Positions 51,268-59,703 of a stretch of 64,000 nucleotides of DNA are shown here, piece after piece (the first letter of the stretch is position 1; each line of letters begins with the position of its first letter). The notes beneath the pieces were generated by a model. The model ran no database searches. It saw only the letters and a program-made list of their open reading frames with translations, and was not told where the DNA came from. Source of the DNA: Flemingiibacterium sp045578725 (lineage in GTDB: Bacteria; Bacillota; Clostridia; Oscillospirales; CAG-272); contig JAZNKS010000028.1 in assembly GCA_045578725.1 (NCBI GenBank), positions 22,902 through 86,901 of the forward strand, in the 5' to 3' direction. The translations under genes were made by a program, and so were the position numbers.

Positions 51268-52125
51268 ATGTACAATTTCCCGATCGGCGCAATCCTGGAA
51301 TCCTTCCGCCTTGAAACAAAGGAAGCCATCAAAAAAGCGGCTGAACTGGGCCTGAACGGTCTTCAGATGTACGCTACCCAGGGTGAGCACGCCCCCGAAA
51401 ATCTCTCCGGCGCCAAGGCAAAGGAGCTTCTGGCCTTCGTCAAGGATCACGGTCTGAAATTCTCCGCTCTCTGCGGCGACCTCGGCCGCGGCTTCGGCAA
51501 TCCCGAGCTGAACCCCGCTCTGATCGAAAAATCCAAGAGGATTCTGGAGCTGGCCGGCGAGCTGGACTGCAATATCGTCACGACCCACATCGGCGTTGTT
51601 CCCTCCGATCCGAACCATGAGCGCTACAAGATTATGCAGGAGGCCTGCGGCGAACTGGCCCGCTTTGCCGATTCTCTCGGCGCGCACTTCGCTATCGAAA
51701 CCGGACCCGAAACCTCTGCGGTTCTGAAGGGCTTCCTCGACAGCCTCGGCTCCACCGGTGTTGCGGTCAACCTTGACCCGGCCAATCTGGTCATGGTCAC
51801 CGGCGACGATCCTGTCAAGGCCGTCCACAATCTGAAGGATTATATTGTCCACACCCATGCCAAGGACGGCGTTCAGCTGGTCGCCGGCAATCCGGAATAC
51901 ATCTACCACGCCGTTCATCCCGTTCCCGAGGAATTCCAGGGTGTCAAGTATTTCGAGGAAGTACGCCTTGGCACCGGAAGCGTTGACTTCCCGGCTTATC
52001 TGGCCGCTCTGGAGGAGATCGGCTATAAGGGCTTTTTGACCATCGAGCGCGAGGTAGGCCCGACGCCCGCCGAGGATATTGCCATCGCCGCCAACTTCCT
52101 GCGTGATGTCATCTCCAAGAACTGA
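51268..52125 (+). CDS. Sugar phosphate isomerase/epimerase (xylose isomerase-like TIM barrel)
   Basis: The 285-aa protein is an AP-endonuclease-2 type barrel. Metal-ligand blocks are visible: IVTTHIGVV (about 112), FAIETGPET (Glu near 147), NLDPANLVM (Asp near 171), VHTHAKDG (His near 198) and LTIEREVG (Glu near 254). AAGGAG precedes ATG. It is 14 bp upstream of a Gfo/Idh oxidoreductase, a common pair in inositol-like and unusual sugar catabolism. Cytoplasmic; exact substrate unknown. Confidence 0.9.
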   Translation: MYNFPIGAILESFRLETKEAIKKAAELGLNGLQMYATQGEHAPENLSGAKAKELLAFVKDHGLKFSALCGDLGRGFGNPELNPALIEKSKRILELAGELDCNIVTTHIGVVPSDPNHERYKIMQEACGELARFADSLGAHFAIETGPETSAVLKGFLDSLGSTGVAVNLDPANLVMVTGDDPVKAVHNLKDYIVHTHAKDGVQLVAGNPEYIYHAVHPVPEEFQGVKYFEEVRLGTGSVDFPAYLAALEEIGYKGFLTIEREVGPTPAEDIAIAANFLRDVISKN

Positions 52126-52139
52126 AGGGAGATTTCGCC

Positions 52140-53204
52140 ATGAAAAAGCTCCGTGTCGGCCTGATTGGCGCCGGCAACATTGCCAAGTGCCATCTTGGCT
52201 GCTATAAGGACAATCCGTATGCCGAGGTTGTCGCCATCTGCGACATCAATCCCGAAACGCTGAAGGCAACCGCCGACCGCTTCGATATTCCGAACCGCTA
52301 TAACAGCGTCACCGAAATGCTGAACGGCATCGAGCTCGATGCCGCCGATGTCTGCGTCTGGAACTGCAATCATGCCGTCTGCACCATTGAGGCGCTGAAT
52401 GCCGGTCTGGATGTCATGTGCGAAAAGCCGATGGCCATGACCGCCGAGGAGGCGCAGGCCATGAAGGATGCCGCCGACAAAAACGGCCGCCTTCTGATGC
52501 TCGGCTTTGTCACCCGCTTCTCGACCGAAGCAAAGATCGCCAAGGATTTCATCGACAACGGATACCTGGGCGATATCTACTATGCCAAGGCAACCTATCT
52601 CCGCCGCAACGGAAATCCCGGCGGCTGGTTCTCCGACAAGGCCCGCTCAGGCGGCGGCCCGATCATCGATATCGGTGTTCATCCGCTGGATCTGACCCGC
52701 TATCTGATGGGCAATCCGAAGCCGGTATCGGTCTATGCCGTAACCTCCGACTATCTCCACGCCGAGCGCTCCAAGCTCAAAACGAGCGTTGGCTGGCGGC
52801 CGGAAGCCTCCAACCCTGGCCGGGATATCTGCGATGTGGAATCCAATGCCGTCGGCATCATCCGCTACGAAAACGGTGCTTCGACCCTGCTTGAGGCCTC
52901 CTATGCCCTCAACGGCGAATCCAGGGGAGACCGGATTCTCTACGGCACCAAGGGCGGCATCAGCCTGAACGACATGAAGATCTATTCCGAAATGAACGGC
53001 TTCTTAACCGATGTTTATCTGAAGGATATCAACTCCTACTACGATAACAAGGAAATGTTCCATGCCGAGATCGACCACTTCATCGACTGCTGTCTGAACA
53101 AGACCCCCTGTATGTCCCCCGCCGAGGACGGTGTTGTCATCATGAAGATTCTCAATGCCCTCTACGAATCGGCCAGAACCGGCAAGTCGGTGGATATCGA
53201 CTGA
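52140..53204 (+). CDS. Gfo/Idh/MocA-family NAD(P)-dependent oxidoreductase
   Basis: The 354-aa protein has the Rossmann motif VGLIGAGNIAKCHL (6-19), the catalytic-domain EKP motif in VMCEKPMAMT (about 95-104) and GGGPIIDIGVHPLDLTRYL (about 178-196) with the His of the active site. GGGAGA precedes ATG by 6 nt. With the upstream isomerase/epimerase it would oxidise and rearrange a sugar or polyol. A terminator follows. Confidence 0.92.
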   Translation: MKKLRVGLIGAGNIAKCHLGCYKDNPYAEVVAICDINPETLKATADRFDIPNRYNSVTEMLNGIELDAADVCVWNCNHAVCTIEALNAGLDVMCEKPMAMTAEEAQAMKDAADKNGRLLMLGFVTRFSTEAKIAKDFIDNGYLGDIYYAKATYLRRNGNPGGWFSDKARSGGGPIIDIGVHPLDLTRYLMGNPKPVSVYAVTSDYLHAERSKLKTSVGWRPEASNPGRDICDVESNAVGIIRYENGASTLLEASYALNGESRGDRILYGTKGGISLNDMKIYSEMNGFLTDVYLKDINSYYDNKEMFHAEIDHFIDCCLNKTPCMSPAEDGVVIMKILNALYESARTGKSVDID

Positions 53205-53217
53205 ATTTCATAACGTG

Positions 53218-53253
53218 CGCCCATCCGGATTCAATCCCGGATGGGCGTTCTTT
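53218..53253. terminator. Terminator between convergent genes
   Basis: An 11-bp stem (53218-53228 with 53237-53247), followed by TTCTTT on the plus strand, between the oxidoreductase and the convergent AraC gene. Confidence 0.82.
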
Positions 53254-54025
53254 ATTGCTTCAGACGCCTCCGCCGACGCCACTCGGCCGGCGGCATTCCG
53301 TTCTTTTTGCAGAAGAGCCGGTAAAAATGCGAATAGTGGCAAAATCCGCTGGCATAAGCGACCGACTCGACGGTATCCGACGTGACCGCCAGCAGATATT
53401 CAGCACGCCGGAGCCGTCTCTCGTTCCGATAGGCAAAGGGCGTCATGCCATATTCCTTCTCAAACAGGCGGATCACATAGTTGCGGCTGAAATGGAATTC
53501 TTCGCAGAGATCCGCCAGCGACAGCTCACCGAGCAGATGCCCTTCAATGAAATCCGCCATGCGCGCCGCTGTGCTGTCCGACCTCTCATGGGGATCCGGT
53601 TGTCCGTACAGCAAAAGAAGCAGTTCCGTGAAACGGCTCACCTGCACGGCATACAGCCCGCCGCCGTGATAAAGCCGGTCCAGCTCCTCCATCCTCGGCC
53701 GGAGCGCGCGGTCATCGAAGGTTCCGCGCCGCGGCAGAATCCCCGTCTCTCCATCGGCCCATTCGCCGCGGAAATGGATATAAAGATATTTCGGGCAGTC
53801 GCTGGGGAGCCATCCCTCCTGCCGTCCGCCCATGCGCTGGATGTAATACTCACCCGGATGCACCTCGGTCGGGATGCCATCCTCCGAAAAGCGGAGGATT
53901 CCGTCAAATACCAGAAGAAGGACATCTGATTCGCAGGTCCGCGTAACATGATATTCGTTTTTGCTGAAATAGCGAAACGATGCCACTTCATACGTCATCG
54001 GCCGGTTCAGATTGATCCCATTCAT
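53252..54025 (-). CDS. AraC-family transcriptional regulator
   Basis: The 257-aa protein has an N-terminal cupin (VLLLVFDGILRFSEDG near 37-52, HPGEYYIQRMGGRQEGW near 58-74) and a C-terminal double HTH (SLADLCEEFHFSRNYVIRLF; SVAYASGFCHYSHFYRLF). ATG 54025 with GGGGGTGA close upstream. It diverges from the GH127-like gene over a region with 21-bp-spaced direct repeats, so it is the likely activator of that enzyme. Confidence 0.9.
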   Translation of the reverse strand: MNGINLNRPMTYEVASFRYFSKNEYHVTRTCESDVLLLVFDGILRFSEDGIPTEVHPGEYYIQRMGGRQEGWLPSDCPKYLYIHFRGEWADGETGILPRRGTFDDRALRPRMEELDRLYHGGGLYAVQVSRFTELLLLLYGQPDPHERSDSTAARMADFIEGHLLGELSLADLCEEFHFSRNYVIRLFEKEYGMTPFAYRNERRLRRAEYLLAVTSDTVESVAYASGFCHYSHFYRLFCKKNGMPPAEWRRRRRLKQ

Positions 54026-54061
54026 TCCGTCACCCCCGTCGGTATTATACCGCATCTGTGT

Positions 54062-54133
54062 GATATTGTCAATGGTTTCTGCGATATTATCAATTTATCT
54101 GCCGTTTTAGGTGTGATATAATTGATATATCAA
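54062..54133 (+). promoter_or_regulatory. AraC operator repeats and promoter of the GH127-like gene
   Basis: Direct repeats GATATTGTCAAT (54062-54073) and GATATTATCAAT (54083-54094) are exactly 21 bp apart and abut a weak -35 (TTTATC); TATAAT lies at about 54116-54121 after 17 bp. A palindrome TTGATATATCAA (54122-54133) follows at the transcription start. This fits activator-dependent transcription. Confidence 0.65.
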
Positions 54134-54152
54134 CGAAAACGGAGGTTTTCTT

Positions 54153-55979
54153 ATGAACAAATGGAATTTCTTTACCGTGAAGGAGATCCGGCCGTGCGGC
54201 TGGCTGAAGCGCCAGCTGGAGATCCAGGCCGAGGGGCTTTCCGGCAACCTTGACAAGATGTGGCGGGATGTCCGTGACAGCGCCTGGATCGGCGGCGATG
54301 CGGATGGCTGGGAGCGCGTCCCGTACTGGCTGGACGGCTTCATCCCGCTGGCCTATCTTCTGGAAAGCGAAGACATGATTGCCCGTGCAAATAAATATGT
54401 GGATGCCATCCTGAACTTCCAGCGTGAGGACGGCTGGATCTGCCCCTGCGCCGATGAAGAGCGGGCGACTTACGATGCCTGGGCTCTGTTTCTTCTGTCA
54501 AAAGTGCTGGTGCTCTACTATGACTGCTCCGGCGATGAGCGGGCGATCACAGCCGTTTACCGTGCGCTGAAGAATTATCATGGAATGCTGGTCTCGGGCG
54601 AGGCAAAGCTCGGCTATGATCCCCATTATTGGAGTCTCTGGCGCTGGTTTGAATGCTTCATCGCGCTGAATTTCCTGCGTGAGCGATTTGACGAGCCGTG
54701 GATTGGGGAGCTGGCCCAGATGCTGTATGAGCAGGGTCGGCACTATCCGGATTACACGCACAAATGGGTCAACCAGGTCATTGACACTGTCGGCGAAACC
54801 CATATTGTCAATATCGGTATGCAGCTGAAGACCGAGGCCGTCACCCACGCCCTTCTCGGCCTTGGGTATACCGACGAGGCCGAGCGGCTTTATCAGATTC
54901 TCCGTGAGTACAACGGAACGGCGGTTGATACCTTCACCGGCGATGAGCATCTGGCCGGTCTCAGCCCGATCCACGGCACCGAGCTCTGCGCTGTGGTCGA
55001 GCAGATGTATTCCTATGAATGGCTGTACGCCGTAACCGGTGAGGCCAAATGGGCCGAACGGCTGGAAACGGTGGCCTTCAATGCCCTCCCCGCCACAATC
55101 AGCGACGATATGTGGACTCATCAGTACGTTCAGCTCTCCAATCAGATCGCCTGCGTTCGTTTCAACCGCAATCCGATCTTCGGCACCAACGGCCGTGATG
55201 CGCATATCTTCGGCCTGGAGCCAAATTTCGGCTGCTGTACCGCCAACTTCAATCAGGGATGGCCGAAGCTGGCGCTCTCCGCCTTCATGCACCGTAATGA
55301 CACGGTTGTGAATGTCCTCCCCATCCCCTCCGAGCTGAACTGTGCGCAGGGCCGCATCCGTCTGGACACCGAATATCCCTTCAAGAACCGCTTTGTCTAC
55401 ACCGTGGAAGCCGCAAAGGATTTCACGCTGCAGATCCGCATTCCCTCCTTCGCCGAAAATCTCCGTGTAAACGGTGAAGCGGCCGAAGGACCGATGCTTT
55501 CCGTTTTACTCAAGGCCGGTGAGCATCGGGAGATTGCCGTCAGCTATGAGGCGATGCCGCATTTTGAAGCACGTCCGCACGGCCTGCAAACGGTAAAATA
55601 CGGCTCTCTGGTCTTCTCGCTTCCCATCCGGCACAAGGCTATTCCCGTGGAATACACCCGCCGCGGCGTGGAGCGCCGTTTTCCCTACTGCGACTATCTT
55701 CTTCAGCCGCAGTCGGATTGGAATTATGCCTATTCAGGCCGTGAGCTGACCGTCACCGAGCGGGAAATCGGCCCGGTTCCCTTCTCGGCCGATCAGCCGC
55801 CGATCGTCATTGGCGCGAAAATGAAGAAAATCGACTGGGGCTTTGAGGAAGGCTTCGACAGCGTCTGTGCGAAGGTTCCCCGCTCCCGTGAGCCGATCGG
55901 CCCCGAGGAGGCGATCACGCTGATCCCCTACGGTGCCGCCAAGCTCCGCATGACCGAGCTTCCTCTGATCGAAGAATAA
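54153..55979 (+). CDS. GH127-like (DUF1680) beta-L-arabinofuranosidase-type glycosidase
   Basis: The 608-aa cytoplasmic protein has an alpha/alpha barrel (residues about 30-400) and C-terminal beta domains. The block GTELCAVVEQMYSYEWL (about 273-289) carries the Glu that binds metal or acts in GH127 enzymes, and NFGCCTANFNQGWPKL (about 354-369) carries the Cys pair equivalent to the nucleophile/zinc cysteines. Family enzymes release beta-L-arabinofuranose from plant hydroxyproline-glycans or pectin; related DUF1680 proteins act on other sugars. A GGAGG site is 7 nt before ATG. Controlled by the divergent AraC (inference). Confidence 0.85.
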   Translation: MNKWNFFTVKEIRPCGWLKRQLEIQAEGLSGNLDKMWRDVRDSAWIGGDADGWERVPYWLDGFIPLAYLLESEDMIARANKYVDAILNFQREDGWICPCADEERATYDAWALFLLSKVLVLYYDCSGDERAITAVYRALKNYHGMLVSGEAKLGYDPHYWSLWRWFECFIALNFLRERFDEPWIGELAQMLYEQGRHYPDYTHKWVNQVIDTVGETHIVNIGMQLKTEAVTHALLGLGYTDEAERLYQILREYNGTAVDTFTGDEHLAGLSPIHGTELCAVVEQMYSYEWLYAVTGEAKWAERLETVAFNALPATISDDMWTHQYVQLSNQIACVRFNRNPIFGTNGRDAHIFGLEPNFGCCTANFNQGWPKLALSAFMHRNDTVVNVLPIPSELNCAQGRIRLDTEYPFKNRFVYTVEAAKDFTLQIRIPSFAENLRVNGEAAEGPMLSVLLKAGEHREIAVSYEAMPHFEARPHGLQTVKYGSLVFSLPIRHKAIPVEYTRRGVERRFPYCDYLLQPQSDWNYAYSGRELTVTEREIGPVPFSADQPPIVIGAKMKKIDWGFEEGFDSVCAKVPRSREPIGPEEAITLIPYGAAKLRMTELPLIEE

Positions 55980-55983
55980 AAGC

Positions 55984-56025
55984 AATCCCGCTTCATCCGG
56001 ATTTTCCGGGGAAGCGGGATTTTTC
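55984..56025. terminator. Terminator between the GH127-like gene and the phosphoglucomutase gene
   Basis: An 11-bp stem (55984-55994 with 56011-56021) enclosing a small CCGGA/TCCGG hairpin and followed by TTTTT. It lies 5 bp past the GH gene stop and 10 bp past the convergent stop, so it likely serves both. Confidence 0.85.
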
Positions 56026-56030
56026 ATCGT

Positions 56031-57746
56031 TTATTCGGTCCAGGAATCGGTGACCTTATCGTAGGCGGCAATCTTGGCTTCCACCTCTTCGCGGTTTGCA
56101 CCGTTGGCCAGGATATAGGTTTTGATCTTCGGCTCGGTGCCGGACGGACGGATGACGATCACATCGTTCAGATCCGTACGGAAATACAGCACGTTCGAGG
56201 TCGGAAGACCGGTGGAGGTCACCTTGCCGGTATCAACATCCAGCACGGTATCCGTCAGATAGTCGCGGCGCTCAACCACGCGGTGGCCGGCAAGCTCGGA
56301 GGGCGGATTATTACGAAGATCGTCCATCAGCTTCTTCATTTTCTCCAGGCCGTCCAGACCCTCCATATAGATGTTGGACGCGCCCTCGCCGTAGCAGCCG
56401 TAGCGCTCATACAGCGCATCCATCGCATCGCACAGGGTCATATTCTTCGTCCTGTAATAAGCGGCCATTTCGCAGAGCAGCATGGTGGCGACAACGGAAT
56501 CCTTGTCGCGTGCATAGGTGCCCTTCAGATAGCCGTAGCTCTCCTCAAAGCCGAAGATATAGTGATTGCCGAGCTGTTCCTCGTTCTTGATGACCTCACA
56601 GATAAACTTGAAGCCGGTCAGCACATTGAACAGCTTGACGTTGTGAACCTCACAGATCCGGCTGACCATCTCCGTGCTGACAATCGTTTTGATCGCATAC
56701 GGATTGGCGGGCATTCCGGTTTCTTCATAGGCGGTGATGATATAATCGAGCAGCAGAGCGCCGACCTGATTACCGGTGAGGCAGACGAATTTGCCGGATT
56801 TGTCACGGACCATAATGCCCATGCGATCGGCATCCGGGTCGGTGGCAACGATCAGATCGCTCCCGACCTTCTCGGCAATCTGAATACCGAGCTCAAAGAC
56901 AGCCGGATATTCGGGATTCGGGAAGGATACGGTCGGGAAATTGCCATCCAGCACCATCTGCTCCTCTACGGTGTCGATATGCTTGAAGCCCATGCGGCGG
57001 AGCACCTCGGGAACCATATAATGACCGGCTCCGTGAAGGGGCGTGTAGACAATCTCCAGATCGTCGGCCACTTTGGCAATCACCTCGGGATTGATCGCCT
57101 CAGCCATGACGTGCTGCATATAGCTCTCATCCAGCGAGGCGGGGATATATTCGATGATGCCGCTCTTCACGCCGTCCTCGAATGCCATCAGCTTCACATC
57201 GTCAAAAATATCGGCAGCATCGATGAAGGCCGAAACCGTTTCGGCGTGATCGGGGGGAAGCTGGGCGCCGTCCTCCCAATACGCCTTGTAGCCGTTGTAC
57301 TGCTTGGGATTGTGGGAAGCGGTGATATTGATGCCGGCGATGCATCCGAGCTCGCGCACCGCAAAGGAAAGCACAGGCGTGGGGCGGATACCGTCGAAAA
57401 TCTTAACCTTGATGCCGTTGGCGGCCAGAACCGATGCGGCCGTTTCGGCAAACAGCTTCGAATTGTTGCGGGAATCACGGCCCACCGCAACACCGCGGTC
57501 GGCCTTTCCCTCCTTGTTGATCAGATCGGCCAGTCCCTGCGTTGCATGGGCGACGGTGTAAACATTCATCGCATTGGTGCCTGCGACCATCGTACCGCGC
57601 AGACCGCCGGTGCCGAATTCCAGATCCTTGAAGAACCGGAACTGAATCTCCTCATCGTTATCGGCAATGCCGCGAAGCTCCGCCTTGGTGGCCTCATCCA
57701 CCTGATCGGATGTCAGCCAGCGCTCGTATTTTTCTCTGTAATTCAT
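56031..57746 (-). CDS. pgcA: Phosphoglucomutase / phosphomannomutase (alpha-D-phosphohexomutase)
   Basis: The 571-aa protein has the phosphoserine loop TASHNPKQYNGYKAYW (Ser near 144), the metal loop VATDPDADRMGI (about 305), the sugar-binding GFEESYGYL (about 405) and the C-terminal phosphate-binding RPSGTEPKIK (about 540). It interconverts hexose 1- and 6-phosphates. Length matches the long PgcA-type of Firmicutes. ATG 57746 is chosen for AAAGGA 7 nt upstream; a longer frame upstream enters the TSCPD gene. It is the last gene of the htpG-aroC operon and feeds cell-wall precursor synthesis. Confidence 0.95.
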   Translation of the reverse strand: MNYREKYERWLTSDQVDEATKAELRGIADNDEEIQFRFFKDLEFGTGGLRGTMVAGTNAMNVYTVAHATQGLADLINKEGKADRGVAVGRDSRNNSKLFAETAASVLAANGIKVKIFDGIRPTPVLSFAVRELGCIAGINITASHNPKQYNGYKAYWEDGAQLPPDHAETVSAFIDAADIFDDVKLMAFEDGVKSGIIEYIPASLDESYMQHVMAEAINPEVIAKVADDLEIVYTPLHGAGHYMVPEVLRRMGFKHIDTVEEQMVLDGNFPTVSFPNPEYPAVFELGIQIAEKVGSDLIVATDPDADRMGIMVRDKSGKFVCLTGNQVGALLLDYIITAYEETGMPANPYAIKTIVSTEMVSRICEVHNVKLFNVLTGFKFICEVIKNEEQLGNHYIFGFEESYGYLKGTYARDKDSVVATMLLCEMAAYYRTKNMTLCDAMDALYERYGCYGEGASNIYMEGLDGLEKMKKLMDDLRNNPPSELAGHRVVERRDYLTDTVLDVDTGKVTSTGLPTSNVLYFRTDLNDVIVIRPSGTEPKIKTYILANGANREEVEAKIAAYDKVTDSWTE

Positions 57747-57778
57747 GAAATAATCCTTTCTGTACCCTATGGACGGTG

Positions 57779-58036
57779 TTACTCGGCGGCCGCGATCTTT
57801 TCCAGCGCCTGTGCAAGCTGATCGGGGCAGGAGGTAGGCTTGAAGCCGCAGCGTATGCCCTTCAGCCGCGCGATGGCATCCGCCACCTTCATGCCGGCAA
57901 CCAGCGCGGAGATACCGGTGGTATTGCCGTTGCATCCGCCGACGAAGCGGGCGCTTTCGATCATATCGCCGTCAACAACCAGCTCAATTTCCCGGGAGCA
58001 GGTACCGGTGGTTTTGTAGTTGAGCGTCTTTTTCAT
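57779..58036 (-). CDS. TSCPD-domain small protein (TIGR03905 type)
   Basis: The 85-aa protein contains conserved Cys blocks, GTCSREI (about 11-17), GGCNGNTTGI (33-42) and FKPTSCPDQLAQAL (65-78), with the name-giving TSCPD. The cysteines suggest a metal site. The TSCPD domain is also found at the C-terminus of some ribonucleotide reductases; the role of stand-alone versions is unknown. It is separated from the upstream gene by 3 bp. Confidence 0.85.
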   Translation of the reverse strand: MKKTLNYKTTGTCSREIELVVDGDMIESARFVGGCNGNTTGISALVAGMKVADAIARLKGIRCGFKPTSCPDQLAQALEKIAAAE

Positions 58037-58039
58037 TTT

Positions 58040-58753
58040 TCAGTATTCCTCGTTTTTGATTTTATTATAAATCCCCAGCATGGAGATAAAGCTGAGATAT
58101 TCGATCTCACCGCTGCTGCTTCCGCTTCCGATGGCCCAATGCCCCGCCGAGCACTTCATCAGCTCCCGGACACGCGCATAGATCGTCAGCGGGCCGGAGG
58201 CGTTGAGAAATGCCGTTCCGAGGCCGCCGAGAATCGCCGGTCCCTCACCGCTCCATTCAAGCGCCGCATCCACCGGGATCCGTCCGGACAGATACACGCC
58301 CTTTATCCCGCACCGCGCGGCTTCCTCCCGCACCGTAAGAGGATCGGCATCCTCCTCAGCCAGAAGAATCATCGGCTTGTCAAAAGCCGCCTCCACAGGT
58401 CGGTGCACGGCAAGCGCCAGAACCGATTCGCAGGCATCAAACCGCCGAAGCTCGGACACAGAATCCGCAATCACCGTGTAAATACAGCCATCCCCGCGTT
58501 TTTTGAGCGCCTCGCAGAGTGCACCCGCATCCGTGCCGACGGCATCGACCGTTACGGTTCCGGCGCCGAGATAAGCATAAACATCCGCGAGTGTATCCAG
58601 CCGGTGCTCCATACTGTCCCACAGCGTGCTTCCGGCGCGCCAGATCAGCCGCTCGGCCATTTTGGGGGCGATATACGGCTCAAAGAGAACCGCGCCTGAC
58701 GGCTTTCCGTTCAGCAGATCCAGGAATCCGGACGGATTGCAGGCTCCGATCAT
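58040..58753 (-). CDS. Small URO-D/methyltransferase-like TIM-barrel protein
   Basis: ATG 58753 overlaps the upstream stop (ATGA) and follows GGAGGAGGG. The 237-aa protein has strand-helix units (GTVTVDAVGTDAGALCEALKKRG, CIYTVIADSVSELRRF, in pieces), KPMILLAEEDAD (about 125) and a C-terminal AGHWAIGSGSSSGEIEYLSFISML, which resembles the end of uroporphyrinogen-decarboxylase-like proteins (Gly-x-Gly-Ser and the helix after it). It is shorter than that family (about 340 aa). Function cannot be assigned; position in an aroC-containing operon gives no firm hint. Confidence 0.55.
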   Translation of the reverse strand: MIGACNPSGFLDLLNGKPSGAVLFEPYIAPKMAERLIWRAGSTLWDSMEHRLDTLADVYAYLGAGTVTVDAVGTDAGALCEALKKRGDGCIYTVIADSVSELRRFDACESVLALAVHRPVEAAFDKPMILLAEEDADPLTVREEAARCGIKGVYLSGRIPVDAALEWSGEGPAILGGLGTAFLNASGPLTIYARVRELMKCSAGHWAIGSGSSSGEIEYLSFISMLGIYNKIKNEEY

Positions 58754-59703
58754 AGTCCCTCCTCCGCCGCCAGATGCGGATAGATGCCGATCAGCTCCGC
58801 CTGCGGCACCGCCAGCGCCAGATAGAGCGCAAAAGCCATCCATTCCTCTCCGCCGTCCAGCAGAATATCGTAGGAATATCCGCCGTCGGGAAGGGGGATC
58901 GCATCGATCTTTTCAACCGGAAGACGGCAGTCCTCCGCCGCCAGCAGAAGCCCCGCCAGCGAAAGCTGTCCGTCCGGGACAAAGCGGAATTCAAAGCAGA
59001 TCCGCTTGCCCGGATATTCCTGGGGCCCCGGAATCCGCATATGCTTCTGCAGCAGGGCATAGCGCGTGGTCACGCTCTGATCCGAGGAAACCACGGAGCA
59101 GGTCAGAATCGACTTCAGCCCGTATTTATCGACCAGCCGGTAAAAGCTGATCAGCTTGGCATCCCGCGAGCTGTCCAGCGGCAGGATGCACATATCGGCA
59201 TTGCCCTTGTATACCTCTTCACAGACCGCCACAAAGTCGCCCGGATAAAGAGCCGCCGGGTGCTCCAGCGCCGCGGAAAAGCTCCGGAAAGCGAAATCCG
59301 CATAGACGTTCCGGACATAAGCAATCCGGGGGTAGCGCTTGAGTGCCAGATCCGAGCCCGCGCCGAACAGCTTCTGGAGAATCGGATCCCGGCGGCCCTT
59401 CAGCGAGCGGGCCAGAAACCGGCATACGCCCAGCTGATCCCGGATCCGCTGGGCACGCGCCGCTTCATAAAGAAACGGACGCGCCTCGGCGCTGACATCC
59501 TCCGGCCAGATTGTCGGGGCAAACAGAGCATCAAAGCCGCCCTCGGGCAGTTCCGCCCCGTCAAGCAGACCGTCGTTCTTCAGAAGTGCCGCCCGCTCGG
59601 CAAGCTGGCAGAGCCTTCGCTCGGTGAGCGAAGCGGCTTCGCTGTCAAGGAGCGCCAGATTGTCATCGATAATCTGCTGGCGCGCCGCGGTTTCTTCTCT
59701 CAC
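58750..59703 (-). CDS. Divergent chorismate mutase/prephenate dehydratase-like (PheA-like) protein
   Basis: The 317-aa protein starts with a helix (IIDDNLALLDSEAASLTERRL, in pieces) like the chorismate mutase AroQ helix, but important Arg/Lys residues are not clearly aligned. From about residue 120, RIAYVRNVYADFAFRSF, VCEEVYKGNADMCILPLDSS and SVTTRYALLQ follow the order of the PDT domain of PheA (usual YxGPxGT-like start, AxxPIEN loop and TRF motif), but the motifs are altered: ILPLDSS for PIEN, TTRY for TRF. It directly follows aroC with a 4-bp overlap. It may be a low-activity or repurposed PheA. Confidence 0.65.
   Translation of the reverse strand: MREETAARQQIIDDNLALLDSEAASLTERRLCQLAERAALLKNDGLLDGAELPEGGFDALFAPTIWPEDVSAEARPFLYEAARAQRIRDQLGVCRFLARSLKGRRDPILQKLFGAGSDLALKRYPRIAYVRNVYADFAFRSFSAALEHPAALYPGDFVAVCEEVYKGNADMCILPLDSSRDAKLISFYRLVDKYGLKSILTCSVVSSDQSVTTRYALLQKHMRIPGPQEYPGKRICFEFRFVPDGQLSLAGLLLAAEDCRLPVEKIDAIPLPDGGYSYDILLDGGEEWMAFALYLALAVPQAELIGIYPHLAAEEGL

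Noticed and set aside
57747..57935. Longer start of phosphoglucomutase (63 more residues)
   Set aside because: The extension overlaps the TSCPD gene in another frame and the ATG at 57746 has a good ribosome binding site and the family's normal N-terminus.
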